Below the pieces are notes generated by a model. It was given only the letters and a program-made list of their open reading frames with translations. It ran no database searches and was not told where the DNA came from. Positions 1 to 7,661 of a stretch of 64,000 nt of DNA are shown here, piece after piece (the first letter of the stretch is position 1; every line of letters begins with the position of its first letter). Where the stretch lies: assembly GCF_030158645.1 (NCBI RefSeq), contig NZ_JAOASO010000089.1, positions 84,056 to 148,055 on the forward strand, read 5' to 3'. This DNA comes from Hydrogenophaga sp. (GTDB lineage: Bacteria > Pseudomonadota > Gammaproteobacteria > Burkholderiales > Burkholderiaceae_C). The translations under genes and the position numbers were made by a program.

Positions 1-932
1 CCGTCGTTGTGTGAATGGGCGTGTTCGTGTTCCAGCGCCTCGTGCGTGTGGGCATGGCTGTGGCGCTCCACCAGGTGCAGCAGCACGCCCAACACCATGA
101 GGCCGCCGCCCACGGCCATGAGTGCCGTGGCCGAGCGCTCACCGAGCGCGAATGCGCCGGCCGCGCCGATGAAGGGTGCGAAGGCGAACACCGAGCCGGT
201 GCGCGCCGCGCCAAAGGTGCGCTGCGCCAGCAGATAGAAACGCAGGCTCAGGCCATAGCCGGTGGCGCCCACGGCCAGCAGGGCCAGTGCGTTGGTCCAG
301 CCGGGCAGAGCCTCTCGCGACAGGAAGGCCAGCGTCACGGTGGCCGCACTGCCCAGCAGCGCCTTGGCCCACACCACCTGGCCGGGGTCGCGGTCGGCCA
401 CGCCGCGCGAGAGCGTGTTGTCCACGCCCCAGGCTGCGGTGGCCAGCGCCACCGCCAGCAGGCCCAGCAGTTGCACCTGACCCGCCAGTCCTTGCTCGAC
501 GACCAGCAGCGCGCCACCGGCGAGCAGCAGCACCACCGCGCCGATCACGCGGCGGTCCATGGTTTCACCAAACCAGCGCCAGGCCAGCACCGCGGTGAAC
601 ACCGCTTCCAGCGTGAGCATGAGCGAGGCGCTTGAACCACTGGTGCGTTGCAGGCCCCAGGCCAGCGCCACCGGCCCGATCACCGCACCGCAAGCCGCCA
701 TGGCGAGCAGGCGGGTCAGATCGGTGCGTCGCAGCTGCGCTTCGCGCTGGGTGGGCCGTCTCAGCAGGCGCGCCACCAAGGCCGCGCCAGCGTAGAGCAG
801 GGCCGCGGTGGTGAACGGCCCCACACCCGTGCCGAAGCGCTGCACCAGCGGTGTGCTCAAGCCAAACAGCACAGCGGCCACCAAGGCCAGCAGGCCGCCG
901 CGCAGGGCAGGAGACATCGGGGTGTGGGTCAT
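1..932 (-). CDS. EamA/DMT-family transporter with His-rich tail (3' end off window)
   Basis: Reading the minus strand from the ATG at 932 gives an open frame that runs off the left edge. It encodes a hydrophobic protein with about ten predicted membrane helices in two EamA repeats, the architecture of drug/metabolite-superfamily inner-membrane permeases. The start MTHTPMSPALRGG is followed at once by a membrane segment (LLALVAAVLFGLSTPL). After the last helix comes a tail alternating His with Ala, Thr or Glu (HSHAHTHEALEHEHAHSHND), still open at the window edge. The His tail and the adjacent metal-related genes suggest a metal or metal-chelate substrate, but that is inference; EamA substrates cannot be read from sequence. 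A second in-frame ATG lies at 916. Confidence 0.85.
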   Translation of the reverse strand, partial: MTHTPMSPALRGGLLALVAAVLFGLSTPLVQRFGTGVGPFTTAALLYAGAALVARLLRRPTQREAQLRRTDLTRLLAMAACGAVIGPVALAWGLQRTSGSSASLMLTLEAVFTAVLAWRWFGETMDRRVIGAVVLLLAGGALLVVEQGLAGQVQLLGLLAVALATAAWGVDNTLSRGVADRDPGQVVWAKALLGSAATVTLAFLSREALPGWTNALALLAVGATGYGLSLRFYLLAQRTFGAARTGSVFAFAPFIGAAGAFALGERSATALMAVGGGLMVLGVLLHLVERHSHAHTHEALEHEHAHSHND

Positions 933-1030
933 TCGGCAGCGCGGTGGGGCGATGCACCGAGCGTATGCCAGCGCACCGACTGTGTGGCCCCTGAACGGTG
1001 ATGCTCGATGTCTTTCACTGGGGGACTCTC

Positions 1031-1243
1031 ATGGCACAAAAAGCACACATCGTCGGCAAGGTCGAATACCGCAGTGGCGACGGCCCGAACGTTGAAATTC
1101 GCCCAGGTCCGGTGGACTTGAACACGGGCATCAACGACGTGACGCTGAGCTGGACCGATGAGGAGACGCACGGTTCGGCGGCGATGCCGCTGGCCGACTT
1201 CAAGCGCTACGTGTCCGAAGGGCTCATCACACTCGACGCCTGA
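1031..1243 (+). CDS. Small conserved-looking hypothetical protein
   Basis: This 70-residue soluble protein begins MAQKAHIVGKVEYRSGDG and ends GLITLDA. It is acidic, with no signal peptide or membrane segment. An in-frame ATG 33 bp upstream exists, but the start chosen here has the purine-rich GGGGAC just before it and gives a tidy N-terminus. I do not recognise a domain. The pattern of a short beta-rich N-terminal half and a C-terminal DFKRYVSEG helix is compatible with a small stand-alone regulatory or structural protein. It stands alone on the plus strand between two minus-strand genes. Function unknown. Confidence 0.6.
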   Translation: MAQKAHIVGKVEYRSGDGPNVEIRPGPVDLNTGINDVTLSWTDEETHGSAAMPLADFKRYVSEGLITLDA

Positions 1244-1257
1244 GGTCGGCTGTCCCA

Positions 1258-1884
1258 TCAGATGGCCCGCTTGATGTCGCTGTAGGTGCCGCGCGTGCGC
1301 AGCACCAGGGTCACATCGGCCTGGCCGCGGTTGCGCCAGTACCAGCCGTGGTTGCCGGTGAAAGCGGCCACGAGTTCACCCTCGTCTTCCGCCACGCCAC
1401 GCCCTTTCTCATAGCTGATGGAGCGTCCACCGCCATCGCCGTGCGTGTCGAAATTCACCGCGCCACCTTGCACCACCCAGCGAAAGTCGGCTTTGTCGCC
1501 GGCCTGCATGCGCAGCTTGATCTCGGCGCCTTCGCCCGGGGTGAGCGTCACGCTCATTTCGTCGCGCCAGGGTGCTGTTGTTGCGGCTTCGACGGCAGGT
1601 GCCGCCGCCTGAGGGACGGCCGTCGGCGCAGCGTTGGATGTGGCTTGCGCCATGGGGGCTGCCGCTGCGTCTGACTCGGCCTCTGCTGCCAACTGCTGCT
1701 TGATCTCTCCCATCTCGGTCAGTCGCAGGGTGCGCCCGACGCCGGTGGGATCGATGCCGTACTCGGCCGGCAAAACGACGGTGATCAGCAGAACGGCGGC
1801 CGCGATGGCCGCGAGCAGTGTGGAGCGCAGCAGTTGCCGGGATGACGGCAGGTCTGCAGACAGTGGTGTGTTGGCGTTGTACAT
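1258..1884 (-). CDS. Transmembrane anchor protein of a HupE-linked cluster
   Basis: This 208-residue protein has a short cytoplasmic N-terminus, one membrane helix at about residues 21-40 (LLAAIAAAVLLITVVLPAEY), an Ala/Pro-rich linker (about 65-110) and a C-terminal beta-rich periplasmic domain (EMSVTLTPGEGAEIKLRMQAG onward, including a GNHGWYWRNRG motif). The open frame extends further upstream, but the ATG at 1884 clears the end of the HupE gene by 20 bp and begins a sensible N-terminus, so I use it. This type of protein recurs next to hupE/ureJ genes and is often annotated simply as transmembrane anchor protein; a biochemical role is not established. Same strand and probable transcript as hupE. 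Confidence 0.7.
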   Translation of the reverse strand: MYNANTPLSADLPSSRQLLRSTLLAAIAAAVLLITVVLPAEYGIDPTGVGRTLRLTEMGEIKQQLAAEAESDAAAAPMAQATSNAAPTAVPQAAAPAVEAATTAPWRDEMSVTLTPGEGAEIKLRMQAGDKADFRWVVQGGAVNFDTHGDGGGRSISYEKGRGVAEDEGELVAAFTGNHGWYWRNRGQADVTLVLRTRGTYSDIKRAI

Positions 1885-1904
1885 GGTTGAAATATCCGAT
1901 GGGT

Positions 1905-2642
1905 TCACGATACGAAGTAACCGGTGAGCTGCATGCCCACCAGGATGAAGCCCGCACTCATCATGGCGACGTTGGCGGTGTAAGCGTGGCGCGCAAAGCT
2001 GGGTGTGCGCCGCCAGAAGCCCATGCCGATGAGGATGACGGTGAGTGCCAGCAGCTGACCGATTTCCACGCCGACGTTGAACGCCAGCAGGTTGGGGACC
2101 AGGCCGTCGGGCGAGATCCCGTATTCGAGGATCTTGGTGGCCAGGCCAAAACCGTGGAACAGACCAAACACCAGTGTGGCCACGCGCGTGTCGGGCTGGA
2201 AGCCCAGCCAGCGCTGGAAGGCCCCGAGGTTGTCCAGCGCCTTGTAGACCACCGACAAGCCGATGATTGCGTCGATCAGGTAGCTGTTGATCCCGACGTT
2301 GAAGTACACGCCCAGAACCATGGTGGTGGAGTGACCCAGCGCAAAGAGACTCACGTAGAGGCCGATGTGCGAGAGCCGGTACAGGAAGAAGATCACACCG
2401 AACAGGAACAACAGGTGGTCGTAGCCCGTCACCATGTGCTTGGCCCCCAGGTACATGAAGGGCAGCACGTGAACGCCTGAAATTTCCTGGATGTAGCCCT
2501 TGTCGCCCTCGGTCACCGCATGGGCCAGGGCCTCGGGTGATGCGAAGAGCAGCGAGATGAAGAACATCGATAAAAGCAACAGGTGCGCGGACCCGGTCGC
2601 CCATGGCGAACGTGGCAGCCTGTCTTGAAGAAAGCTGTGCAT
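1905..2642 (-). CDS. HupE/UreJ-family membrane protein
   Basis: A 245-residue inner-membrane protein with an N-terminal signal-like helix and about six further helices. It carries the HupE/UreJ motifs: a His/Asp segment (GYDHLLFLFGVIFF), an ALGHSTT segment and a GLFHGFGLA segment, whose His residues are the proposed metal ligands in this family. HupE/UreJ proteins are known or proposed Ni2+ (or Co2+) permeases tied to hydrogenase and urease maturation; no such enzymes lie in the window. The start at 2642 begins MHSFLQDRL and is followed by a hydrophobic leader ending LAHA. It sits between the His-rich protein gene and the anchor protein gene, which suggests a metal-acquisition or sensing unit. 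Confidence 0.8.
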   Translation of the reverse strand: MHSFLQDRLPRSPWATGSAHLLLLSMFFISLLFASPEALAHAVTEGDKGYIQEISGVHVLPFMYLGAKHMVTGYDHLLFLFGVIFFLYRLSHIGLYVSLFALGHSTTMVLGVYFNVGINSYLIDAIIGLSVVYKALDNLGAFQRWLGFQPDTRVATLVFGLFHGFGLATKILEYGISPDGLVPNLLAFNVGVEIGQLLALTVILIGMGFWRRTPSFARHAYTANVAMMSAGFILVGMQLTGYFVS

Positions 2643-2706
2643 GAAGACTCCATTGGTCTGAGAAACGAAACCGCTGCCGGCAGGCAGCGCAAAGACAAAG
2701 CGTCTT

Positions 2707-3084
2707 TCAGACCATGGGTGGGCGTTCCAGCCGGAACGCCTCCACCAGTTCAACCCAGTGTCCGGGTGTGACCGCCCAGCTCGACGGCTTTGCAGTGGCG
2801 CAGTTCCACGCTTGAGGCAGCGCGTGGGCCTTGTCGTGCGAGTGGTCGGCGCCATGGTGGGTGTGGTCGGCTGCCGTGTTGATGCCGCTCGGGTGGTGGT
2901 CGTGGGCAACGTCTTCGTGCGAATGCGTGTCCTGGTGCGTCGCCACCAGTTCCGCCAGGCCGTGAGACTTCACCTGGCCCACGGCCGCCAGCAAGGTCCC
3001 CACCACCAAGGCCAGCAACACCAGCCACCGCAAGCCGCGCGTGAGCGCAGCGGGTCTGGCAGGCAGAGCGGTTCGCAAGGTCAT
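2707..3084 (-). CDS. His-rich exported small protein
   Basis: This 125-residue protein has an N-terminal signal or anchor helix (about residues 18-40, WLVLLALVVGTLLAAVGQV). A central segment (about 50-85) is very rich in His, Asp and Ala, with HSHEDVAHDHH and HTHHGADHSHDKAH. The C-terminal part contains one Cys (WNCATAKP). Such His clusters typically bind Zn, Ni or Co; here that is inference from composition. It starts 37 bp downstream of the CadR/PbrR-type regulator gene on the same strand, so it may be co-transcribed with it and with hupE. I do not recognise a named family. Confidence 0.65.
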   Translation of the reverse strand: MTLRTALPARPAALTRGLRWLVLLALVVGTLLAAVGQVKSHGLAELVATHQDTHSHEDVAHDHHPSGINTAADHTHHGADHSHDKAHALPQAWNCATAKPSSWAVTPGHWVELVEAFRLERPPMV

Positions 3085-3121
3085 GGTGTGACGGGCTGGC
3101 TGGGGGCGGACAGGTGGGGCC

Positions 3122-3547
3122 TCATGGTACCCCGTGGCAGGCACAGGCCTCGCCGTGCGCGGCCGACACCAGCTCGTCCAGAATGCCGCAATGCCCTTGG
3201 TGCGTGCCCGAGCAGCGCGCACGCAACTGCAGCAACTGCTTCTCCAGCGCCCGCATGCTCTTGAGCCGCGCGCGCACACGCGCCAGCTGCTCGTCCACCA
3301 GCAGGTCCACGTCGCTGCAGTCGGCGCTGGGCAGGTCCACAAAACCCAGCAGCCGGTTCACATCGGCCAGCGGCATGTCCAGCGCGCGGCAGTGGCGGAT
3401 GAAAGACAGGCGCTCCAGATGCTCCGCCGCGTAGTCGCGGTAACCGTTGTCGCGCCGCGCCGGCTCGGGCAGCAGGCCCTGTTTCTCGTAGTAGCGGATG
3501 GTTTCCAAATCCACGCCCGTGGCGCGGGCCAGTTCCTTGATCTGCAT
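3122..3547 (-). CDS. cadR: Cd(II)/Pb(II)-responsive MerR-family regulator (CadR/PbrR type)
   Basis: A 141-residue MerR regulator. The N-terminal winged helix-turn-helix (MQIKELARATGVDLETIRYY, then EKQGLLPEP) is canonical. A dimerisation helix follows at about residues 80-112 and the C-terminal metal loop holds Cys/His residues (CSGTHQGHC ... HGEACACHG). Family knowledge: CadR/PbrR proteins sit on a promoter with a 19-bp spacer and, on binding Cd, Pb or Zn, untwist it to activate a divergent efflux gene. The divergent CDF transporter and the promoter between them fit this exactly. The name cadR is by family; the true inducer is not shown by sequence. Confidence 0.88.
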   Translation of the reverse strand: MQIKELARATGVDLETIRYYEKQGLLPEPARRDNGYRDYAAEHLERLSFIRHCRALDMPLADVNRLLGFVDLPSADCSDVDLLVDEQLARVRARLKSMRALEKQLLQLRARCSGTHQGHCGILDELVSAAHGEACACHGVP

Positions 3548-3574
3548 GGTGAAGCCCTTCGTTCAAACCCGTGC

Positions 3575-3605
3575 TTGACACTGTAGCGGCTCCAGGGTTT
3601 CCAAT
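3575..3605 (+). promoter_or_regulatory. MerR-type promoter/operator of the CDF gene
   Basis: A -35 box TTGACA (3575-3580) is separated by 19 bp from a -10-like TCCAAT (3600-3605). The spacer CTGTAGCGGCTCCAGGGTT contains an imperfect dyad (CTGTAGC / GCTCCAG) matching the layout of pbrA/cadA operators. The overlong spacer is the hallmark of MerR-activated promoters. It also decides the CDF start: an upstream ATG at 3604 would overlap the -10 box, so translation must begin at 3628. Confidence 0.8.
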
Positions 3606-3627
3606 GCAGGCACCGAAAGGAAAAACC

Positions 3628-4275
3628 ATGTCCGCCCATTGCTGTGACCACGAGACCCCCAAGGTTGACACGATCGTCAACCTCGGCCGCTACCGCAAGA
3701 TCCTCTGGATCGCCCTGATCGTCAACGCCGCCATGTTCCTGGTGGAGATCGGCGCCGGTTTCCGGTCCGGTTCTCTTTCGTTGCTGGCCGACGCGGTGGA
3801 CTTCGCGGGCGACGCGCTCAACTACGCCGTGTCGCTGGCGGTGCTCGCCTCGGCGCTGGCCTGGCGCGCCCGCGCGGCCCTGCTCAAGGCCGTGAGCATG
3901 ATGGGCTTTGGCCTGTATGTGCTGGGTGCTGCGGTGTGGTCGGTGTGGCACGGCGGCGTGCCGCAGGCCATGACCATGGGCGCGGTGGCGCTGTTGGCGC
4001 TGGTGGCCAACGTGGCGGTGGCTTGGATGCTCTACGCGTTTCGCGAAGGCGACGCCAACATGCGCAGCGTGTGGCTGTGCTCGCGCAACGACGCCATCGG
4101 CAACGTGGCGGTGTTCATGGCTGCGCTCGGCGTGTTCGGCACCGGCTCCGCCTGGCCCGACCTGGCGGTGGCCAGCCTCATGGCGGCGCTGGCGCTGCAC
4201 GGCGGGTGGACGGTGATGCGGCAGGCGAGGGGGGAGCTGGGCGCAGGCGAGGACCACCATGGCCACGCGCATTGA
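3628..4275 (+). CDS. Short CDF-family cation transporter
   Basis: A 215-residue inner-membrane protein with six predicted helices, starting MSAHCCDHETPK behind a GAAAGG ribosome site. It belongs to the cation diffusion facilitator superfamily but is short: it lacks the usual cytoplasmic C-terminal domain and ends in a small His tail (EDHHGHAH). The helix-2 metal motif reads LLADAVDFAGDALNY, with Asp where HxxxD would have His, and helix 5 has SRNDAIGNVAV, so the site is all acidic/Asn. The N-terminal CCDH cluster could also bind metal. Regulation by the divergent CadR/PbrR-type protein suggests efflux of Cd, Pb or Zn; substrate is inferred. Confidence 0.82.
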   Translation: MSAHCCDHETPKVDTIVNLGRYRKILWIALIVNAAMFLVEIGAGFRSGSLSLLADAVDFAGDALNYAVSLAVLASALAWRARAALLKAVSMMGFGLYVLGAAVWSVWHGGVPQAMTMGAVALLALVANVAVAWMLYAFREGDANMRSVWLCSRNDAIGNVAVFMAALGVFGTGSAWPDLAVASLMAALALHGGWTVMRQARGELGAGEDHHGHAH

Positions 4276-4287
4276 GGGGCCACGCTG

Positions 4288-4701
4288 ATGCGGGCCTGGT
4301 CTATGTTGCTGGCGGCCTGGGGTGTGGCCCTGGTGTCCACGCTGGGCGCGCTGTTCATCGGCGAGGTCATGGGCATGACGCCCTGTCGCTTGTGCTGGTA
4401 CCAGCGCATCTTCATGTTTCCGCTGGCCATCGTCCTGGGCATGGCCGCTTTCACCGAAGACCGGCGCGGTGCTGTGTACGCGCTGCCGCTGGCACTCAGC
4501 GGTGCCGCCGTGGCGGGCTATCACGCTGCGCTGATCGCCGGCTGGGTGCCCCAGTGGTGGGTGCCTTGCGGTGCCGGACCCTCTTGCCGTGAACAGAGCC
4601 TGGAAATCCTCAACGGCATCCAGCTCCCCTGGTTGTCACTGCTGGCCTTCGTGGCCATCGCGCTTGTGCTGCTGGTCTATTTGAGAAAAACCCGTTCATG
4701 A
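4288..4701 (+). CDS. dsbB: Disulfide bond formation protein B
   Basis: A 137-residue protein with four membrane helices. The first periplasmic loop carries CRLCWYQR, the quinone-proximal CXXC of the DsbB/BdbC family. The second loop carries a further Cys pair (PCGAGPSC) that exchanges with DsbA. It reoxidises a periplasmic thiol oxidase and passes electrons to ubiquinone. The stop codon overlaps the start of the following DsbA-like gene (ATGA), so the two are translationally coupled. It follows the CDF gene after only 12 bp and may share its metal-induced transcript. Confidence 0.88.
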   Translation: MRAWSMLLAAWGVALVSTLGALFIGEVMGMTPCRLCWYQRIFMFPLAIVLGMAAFTEDRRGAVYALPLALSGAAVAGYHAALIAGWVPQWWVPCGAGPSCREQSLEILNGIQLPWLSLLAFVAIALVLLVYLRKTRS

Positions 4702-5354
4702 ACGCCAAAAAACTCACCGTCATCGGTCTCGTGGTCCTCGTTGCCGTGTTCTTTTTCCTGGGCATGAACGCCTACCAGTCGCGTGTGCAGACCGCGCAAG
4801 ACGTGCAGGTCAAGACCGAGCAGTCGCGCCTGGTGCGCATGCATTCGCCGGTGCTCGGTCCACAGGCTGCGCCGGTCACCATCGTCGAGTTTTTTGACCC
4901 GGCCTGCGAGACCTGCCGTGCCTTCTATCCCATCGTCAAGAACCTGATGGCGCAGTACCCCGAGGACGTGAAACTCGTCATCCGGTATGCGCCGTTCCAC
5001 CCGGGCTCGGACGTGGTGGTGAAGCTGCTGGAAGCGGCCCGAAGCCAGGGCAAATACCCGGCGGTGCTGGAGGCCTTGCTGGCGGCCCAGCCCGCGTGGG
5101 CAGACCACGGTCAGCCCAACCTCGAGAACGCCTTCAAGGCGGCCGGGCAGGCCGGTCTGGACCTCGTCCAGGCGCGGCAGGACATGGAGAAACCCGGCAT
5201 GCAGGCGCTGTTGCAGCAAGACGTGGAAGACCTCACCGCGCTGCAGGTCACGAAGACGCCCACCTTCTTTGTGAACGGCCGCAGCTTGCCGAGCTTCGGC
5301 CCCGATCAGCTGGCCGCGCTGGTGGCCGACGAGGTGGGCAAGCTCAAGCGTTGA
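4698..5354 (+). CDS. Membrane-anchored DsbA-family thiol oxidoreductase
   Basis: A 218-residue protein with an N-terminal uncleaved signal/anchor (residues 6-24, LTVIGLVVLVAVFFFLGM) and a thioredoxin-fold DsbA domain. The active site is CETC in FFDPACETCRAFYP (about residue 75), and the cis-proline loop is TKTPTFFVNGR near residue 195. It resembles BdbD/DsbA partners of small DsbB proteins and most likely forms disulfides in exported proteins, with the upstream DsbB as oxidant. The last 49 bp overlap the 3' end of the convergent MFS gene. Confidence 0.85.
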   Translation: MNAKKLTVIGLVVLVAVFFFLGMNAYQSRVQTAQDVQVKTEQSRLVRMHSPVLGPQAAPVTIVEFFDPACETCRAFYPIVKNLMAQYPEDVKLVIRYAPFHPGSDVVVKLLEAARSQGKYPAVLEALLAAQPAWADHGQPNLENAFKAAGQAGLDLVQARQDMEKPGMQALLQQDVEDLTALQVTKTPTFFVNGRSLPSFGPDQLAALVADEVGKLKR

Positions 5355-6550
5355 GCGCGAAGCCGCTGCGCCATCCACAGCGCAGCAAGTGCCGCCACCC
5401 AGGCCACCGCCGCCCCCACCCAGGCCACGCTGCCCAGCCCCCACAGCGGGATGCTCGCGCCGCCGAGCAGGGCGCCAAGCGCGATGCCGCCGTTGGCCGC
5501 CGAGACATTGATGGTGCCCGCCAGTGCCTGGGCCTGCGGAGCGGACTTCATCACGCGGATCTGGCACACCGGGTAGAGCGCGGTGTTGGCCACGCCCCAG
5601 ACCGCCAGCGCGAACACCAGACCCACCGGCACGCTGGCCAACAGCACGGTGGCGACCATGCCCACCGCCAGCAGAACGCTGAAGACCGCGGTGGTGACCA
5701 GGGGTCGGCGGTCGACCCACAGCCCGCCCAGCCAGTTGCCACCGAGGCCCACGGCGCCAAAGCCCATGAGCCACCAGCCCACGTGGGCCGAGGGCACCTG
5801 CGCGATGGTTTCGAGCACCGCCGCCAGGTAGGTGTAGCCGGTGAACATGGCGGTGAACACCGCCACCGACAGCAGCACATGGCCCACAAAGAACGGATCG
5901 CGCAGGATGCGGGCCTGCTCAGCCAGGCGCACGCGCGGGGTGGCGGCCAGGGTCGGCATGGTCACCTGCAGCAGCGCTGCCACCAGCAGGCAGAGTGCGG
6001 CCAGCACCCAGAAGGCGCCTCGCCAGCCCATGGCTTCGCCGGCCACGGAGCCCAGTGGAATGCCGAACAGCATGGCACCCGAAATGCCGAGGTAGACCCG
6101 GGCGACTGCACGGCTGGCGCGCTGAGGCCCGGCCAGCTGCGCGGCGGTTTCGCTGGCCGTGCCCCAGAACACCGGCAGCGCGAGCGCGGGCGCGATGCGT
6201 GCGATGGCCAGTGTCCAGAGGTTGGGCGCCATGGCGGCCAGTGCGTTGGACGCTGCAAACAGCAGCAGCACACCCACGAACAGGCGCTTGCGTTCCTGGT
6301 GCGCGAGCCAGGCGGTGAGCGGGGGGCCGAACAGCATCACGATCACGGCGAACAGCGTCACCAGCTGGCCCGCCGTCGACACGGACACGGCGAGGTCTCG
6401 GGCCAGCGCGGGCAGCAAACCCACCAGGAGGAACTCGGTGGTCACGATCACGAAAGCCGCCACGGCGAGCACGGAAACGGACGCCTGGTGGCCTGTGGCC
6501 TTGGTTGAGGGTGGGCAGCCGGACGCTGCAGAGGGGTTGAGCGAAGTCAT
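5306..6550 (-). CDS. MFS transporter (DHA1-like drug/sugar efflux)
   Basis: A 414-residue protein with twelve predicted helices. Helix 1 begins VLAVAAFVIVTTEFLLVGLLP, a signature shared by the YdhP/AraJ/SotB group of 12-TM exporters. The loop after helix 2 reads HQERKRLFVG, a modified motif A. Substrate is not predictable; relatives export arabinose, sugars or toxic compounds. It is divergent from a LysR regulator 107 bp away, a usual arrangement for a regulated efflux gene. Its 3' end overlaps the dsbA-like gene by 49 bp. Confidence 0.85.
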   Translation of the reverse strand: MTSLNPSAASGCPPSTKATGHQASVSVLAVAAFVIVTTEFLLVGLLPALARDLAVSVSTAGQLVTLFAVIVMLFGPPLTAWLAHQERKRLFVGVLLLFAASNALAAMAPNLWTLAIARIAPALALPVFWGTASETAAQLAGPQRASRAVARVYLGISGAMLFGIPLGSVAGEAMGWRGAFWVLAALCLLVAALLQVTMPTLAATPRVRLAEQARILRDPFFVGHVLLSVAVFTAMFTGYTYLAAVLETIAQVPSAHVGWWLMGFGAVGLGGNWLGGLWVDRRPLVTTAVFSVLLAVGMVATVLLASVPVGLVFALAVWGVANTALYPVCQIRVMKSAPQAQALAGTINVSAANGGIALGALLGGASIPLWGLGSVAWVGAAVAWVAALAALWMAQRLRAQRLSLPTSSATSAAS

Positions 6551-6657
6551 GGATCTTGTGAAATGGGGAACGTGGCCAGCTTATTAAAGAATCGTGAGCT
6601 GTATTGCGATCATTTTTCCCAGTAGCATGGAACTGAAATCTTCAATCAGGAGTTCGC

Positions 6658-7566
6658 ATGCACAGCGCAGAACGGCTCAAAGGCATCGATGTGTTCGTGG
6701 CCACGGTGGCCGCGGGCAACTTCACGGCCGCGGCGGACCGGCTGAACCTCACCGGCTCGGCCGTGGGCAAAGCCATCGCCCGCCTGGAGGCGCGGCTGGG
6801 CACCCGCCTTTTTGAACGCACCACCCGGCGACTCCAGCTCACCGACGCGGGCGCCGCCTTCCACCGCATCTGCGTGCGCGTGCTGGAGGAGCTGGAGTCG
6901 GCCGAACGCGTGCTGGCTGCGGACGCCGCAGAACCGTCAGGCCGGCTGCGGGTGGACCTCCCCGCGACGTTCGGCCGCCGTCAGGTGATGGCCTTGCTGT
7001 TGGCGCTGGTGAACAAACACCCCAAGCTGCAGACCCATGTGTCGTTCACCGACCGGTTTGTCGATGTGGTCGACGAAGGCATCGACCTGGCCGTGCGCAT
7101 CGGTGGCGTCGACACCTGGCCCACCAACGTGGGCCACCGCTTCCTCGGCAAGGAGCGCCTGATCTTCTGTGCATCGCCCGGCTACCTGCAGCAGCACGGC
7201 ACGCCGCAGACGCTGCCAGATCTCTGGCGCCACGACACGGTGACGTATGGCCGGGCTGACGGCACGGCCAGCCCGTGGCTGATCGTGTCCGACCAGGGGC
7301 CCACCGAGCGCCGCGGCATCGAAAGCCGCGTGGTCGTGGGCCATGGCGAGGCGCAGCTGGACGCGGTGCTCGCTGGTCTCGGCGTGGCCCAGCTCGCCAC
7401 CTGGCTGGCCGAAGAAGCGTTGCGGGCCGGCCGCCTGGTGCCCATCCTGCCCAGCCTGGACGTGGACGGTCTGCCGCTGCACATCGTGTGGCCGCAGAGC
7501 AAGCGCTTGTTGCCCAAGGTCGATGTGGTGTTGAACCACCTGGCCACCCACCTGCGGATTCGATGA
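6658..7566 (+). CDS. LysR-family transcriptional regulator
   Basis: This 302-residue protein has the N-terminal LysR winged helix-turn-helix (FVATVAAGNFTAAADRLNLTGSAVGKAI, residues 12-40), which lies close to the CrgA/AaeR-type subgroup. It is followed by the PBP2-like co-inducer domain, including a GIDLAVRIGGV segment typical of this subgroup. AGGAG lies 6 bp before the start. It is divergent from the MFS exporter gene and probably controls it. The effector is unknown. Confidence 0.87.
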   Translation: MHSAERLKGIDVFVATVAAGNFTAAADRLNLTGSAVGKAIARLEARLGTRLFERTTRRLQLTDAGAAFHRICVRVLEELESAERVLAADAAEPSGRLRVDLPATFGRRQVMALLLALVNKHPKLQTHVSFTDRFVDVVDEGIDLAVRIGGVDTWPTNVGHRFLGKERLIFCASPGYLQQHGTPQTLPDLWRHDTVTYGRADGTASPWLIVSDQGPTERRGIESRVVVGHGEAQLDAVLAGLGVAQLATWLAEEALRAGRLVPILPSLDVDGLPLHIVWPQSKRLLPKVDVVLNHLATHLRIR

Positions 7567-7570
7567 AGCG

Positions 7571-7605
7571 GGCCCGTCTGATCAACCCGACGCGGGCCTT
7601 TTCTT
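7571..7605 (+). terminator. Rho-independent terminator after the LysR gene
   Basis: GGCCCG at 7571-7576 pairs with CGGGCC at 7593-7598 and is followed by TTTTCTT. It starts 5 bp after the LysR stop codon. Confidence 0.65.
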
Positions 7606-7615
7606 GCCAACTACC

Positions 7616-7640
7616 TTTGATCAAATATACTTTGATCAAA
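7616..7640. promoter_or_regulatory. Tandem palindromic MarR operators
   Basis: The 10-bp perfect palindrome TTTGATCAAA occurs twice, at 7616-7625 and 7631-7640, with a 15-bp repeat period and AT-rich DNA between. The pair lies 21 bp upstream of the MarR start, where an autorepressor site is expected. Binding is inferred. Confidence 0.7.
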
Positions 7641-7661
7641 GATGTGAGCCCGTCCTTTTCC

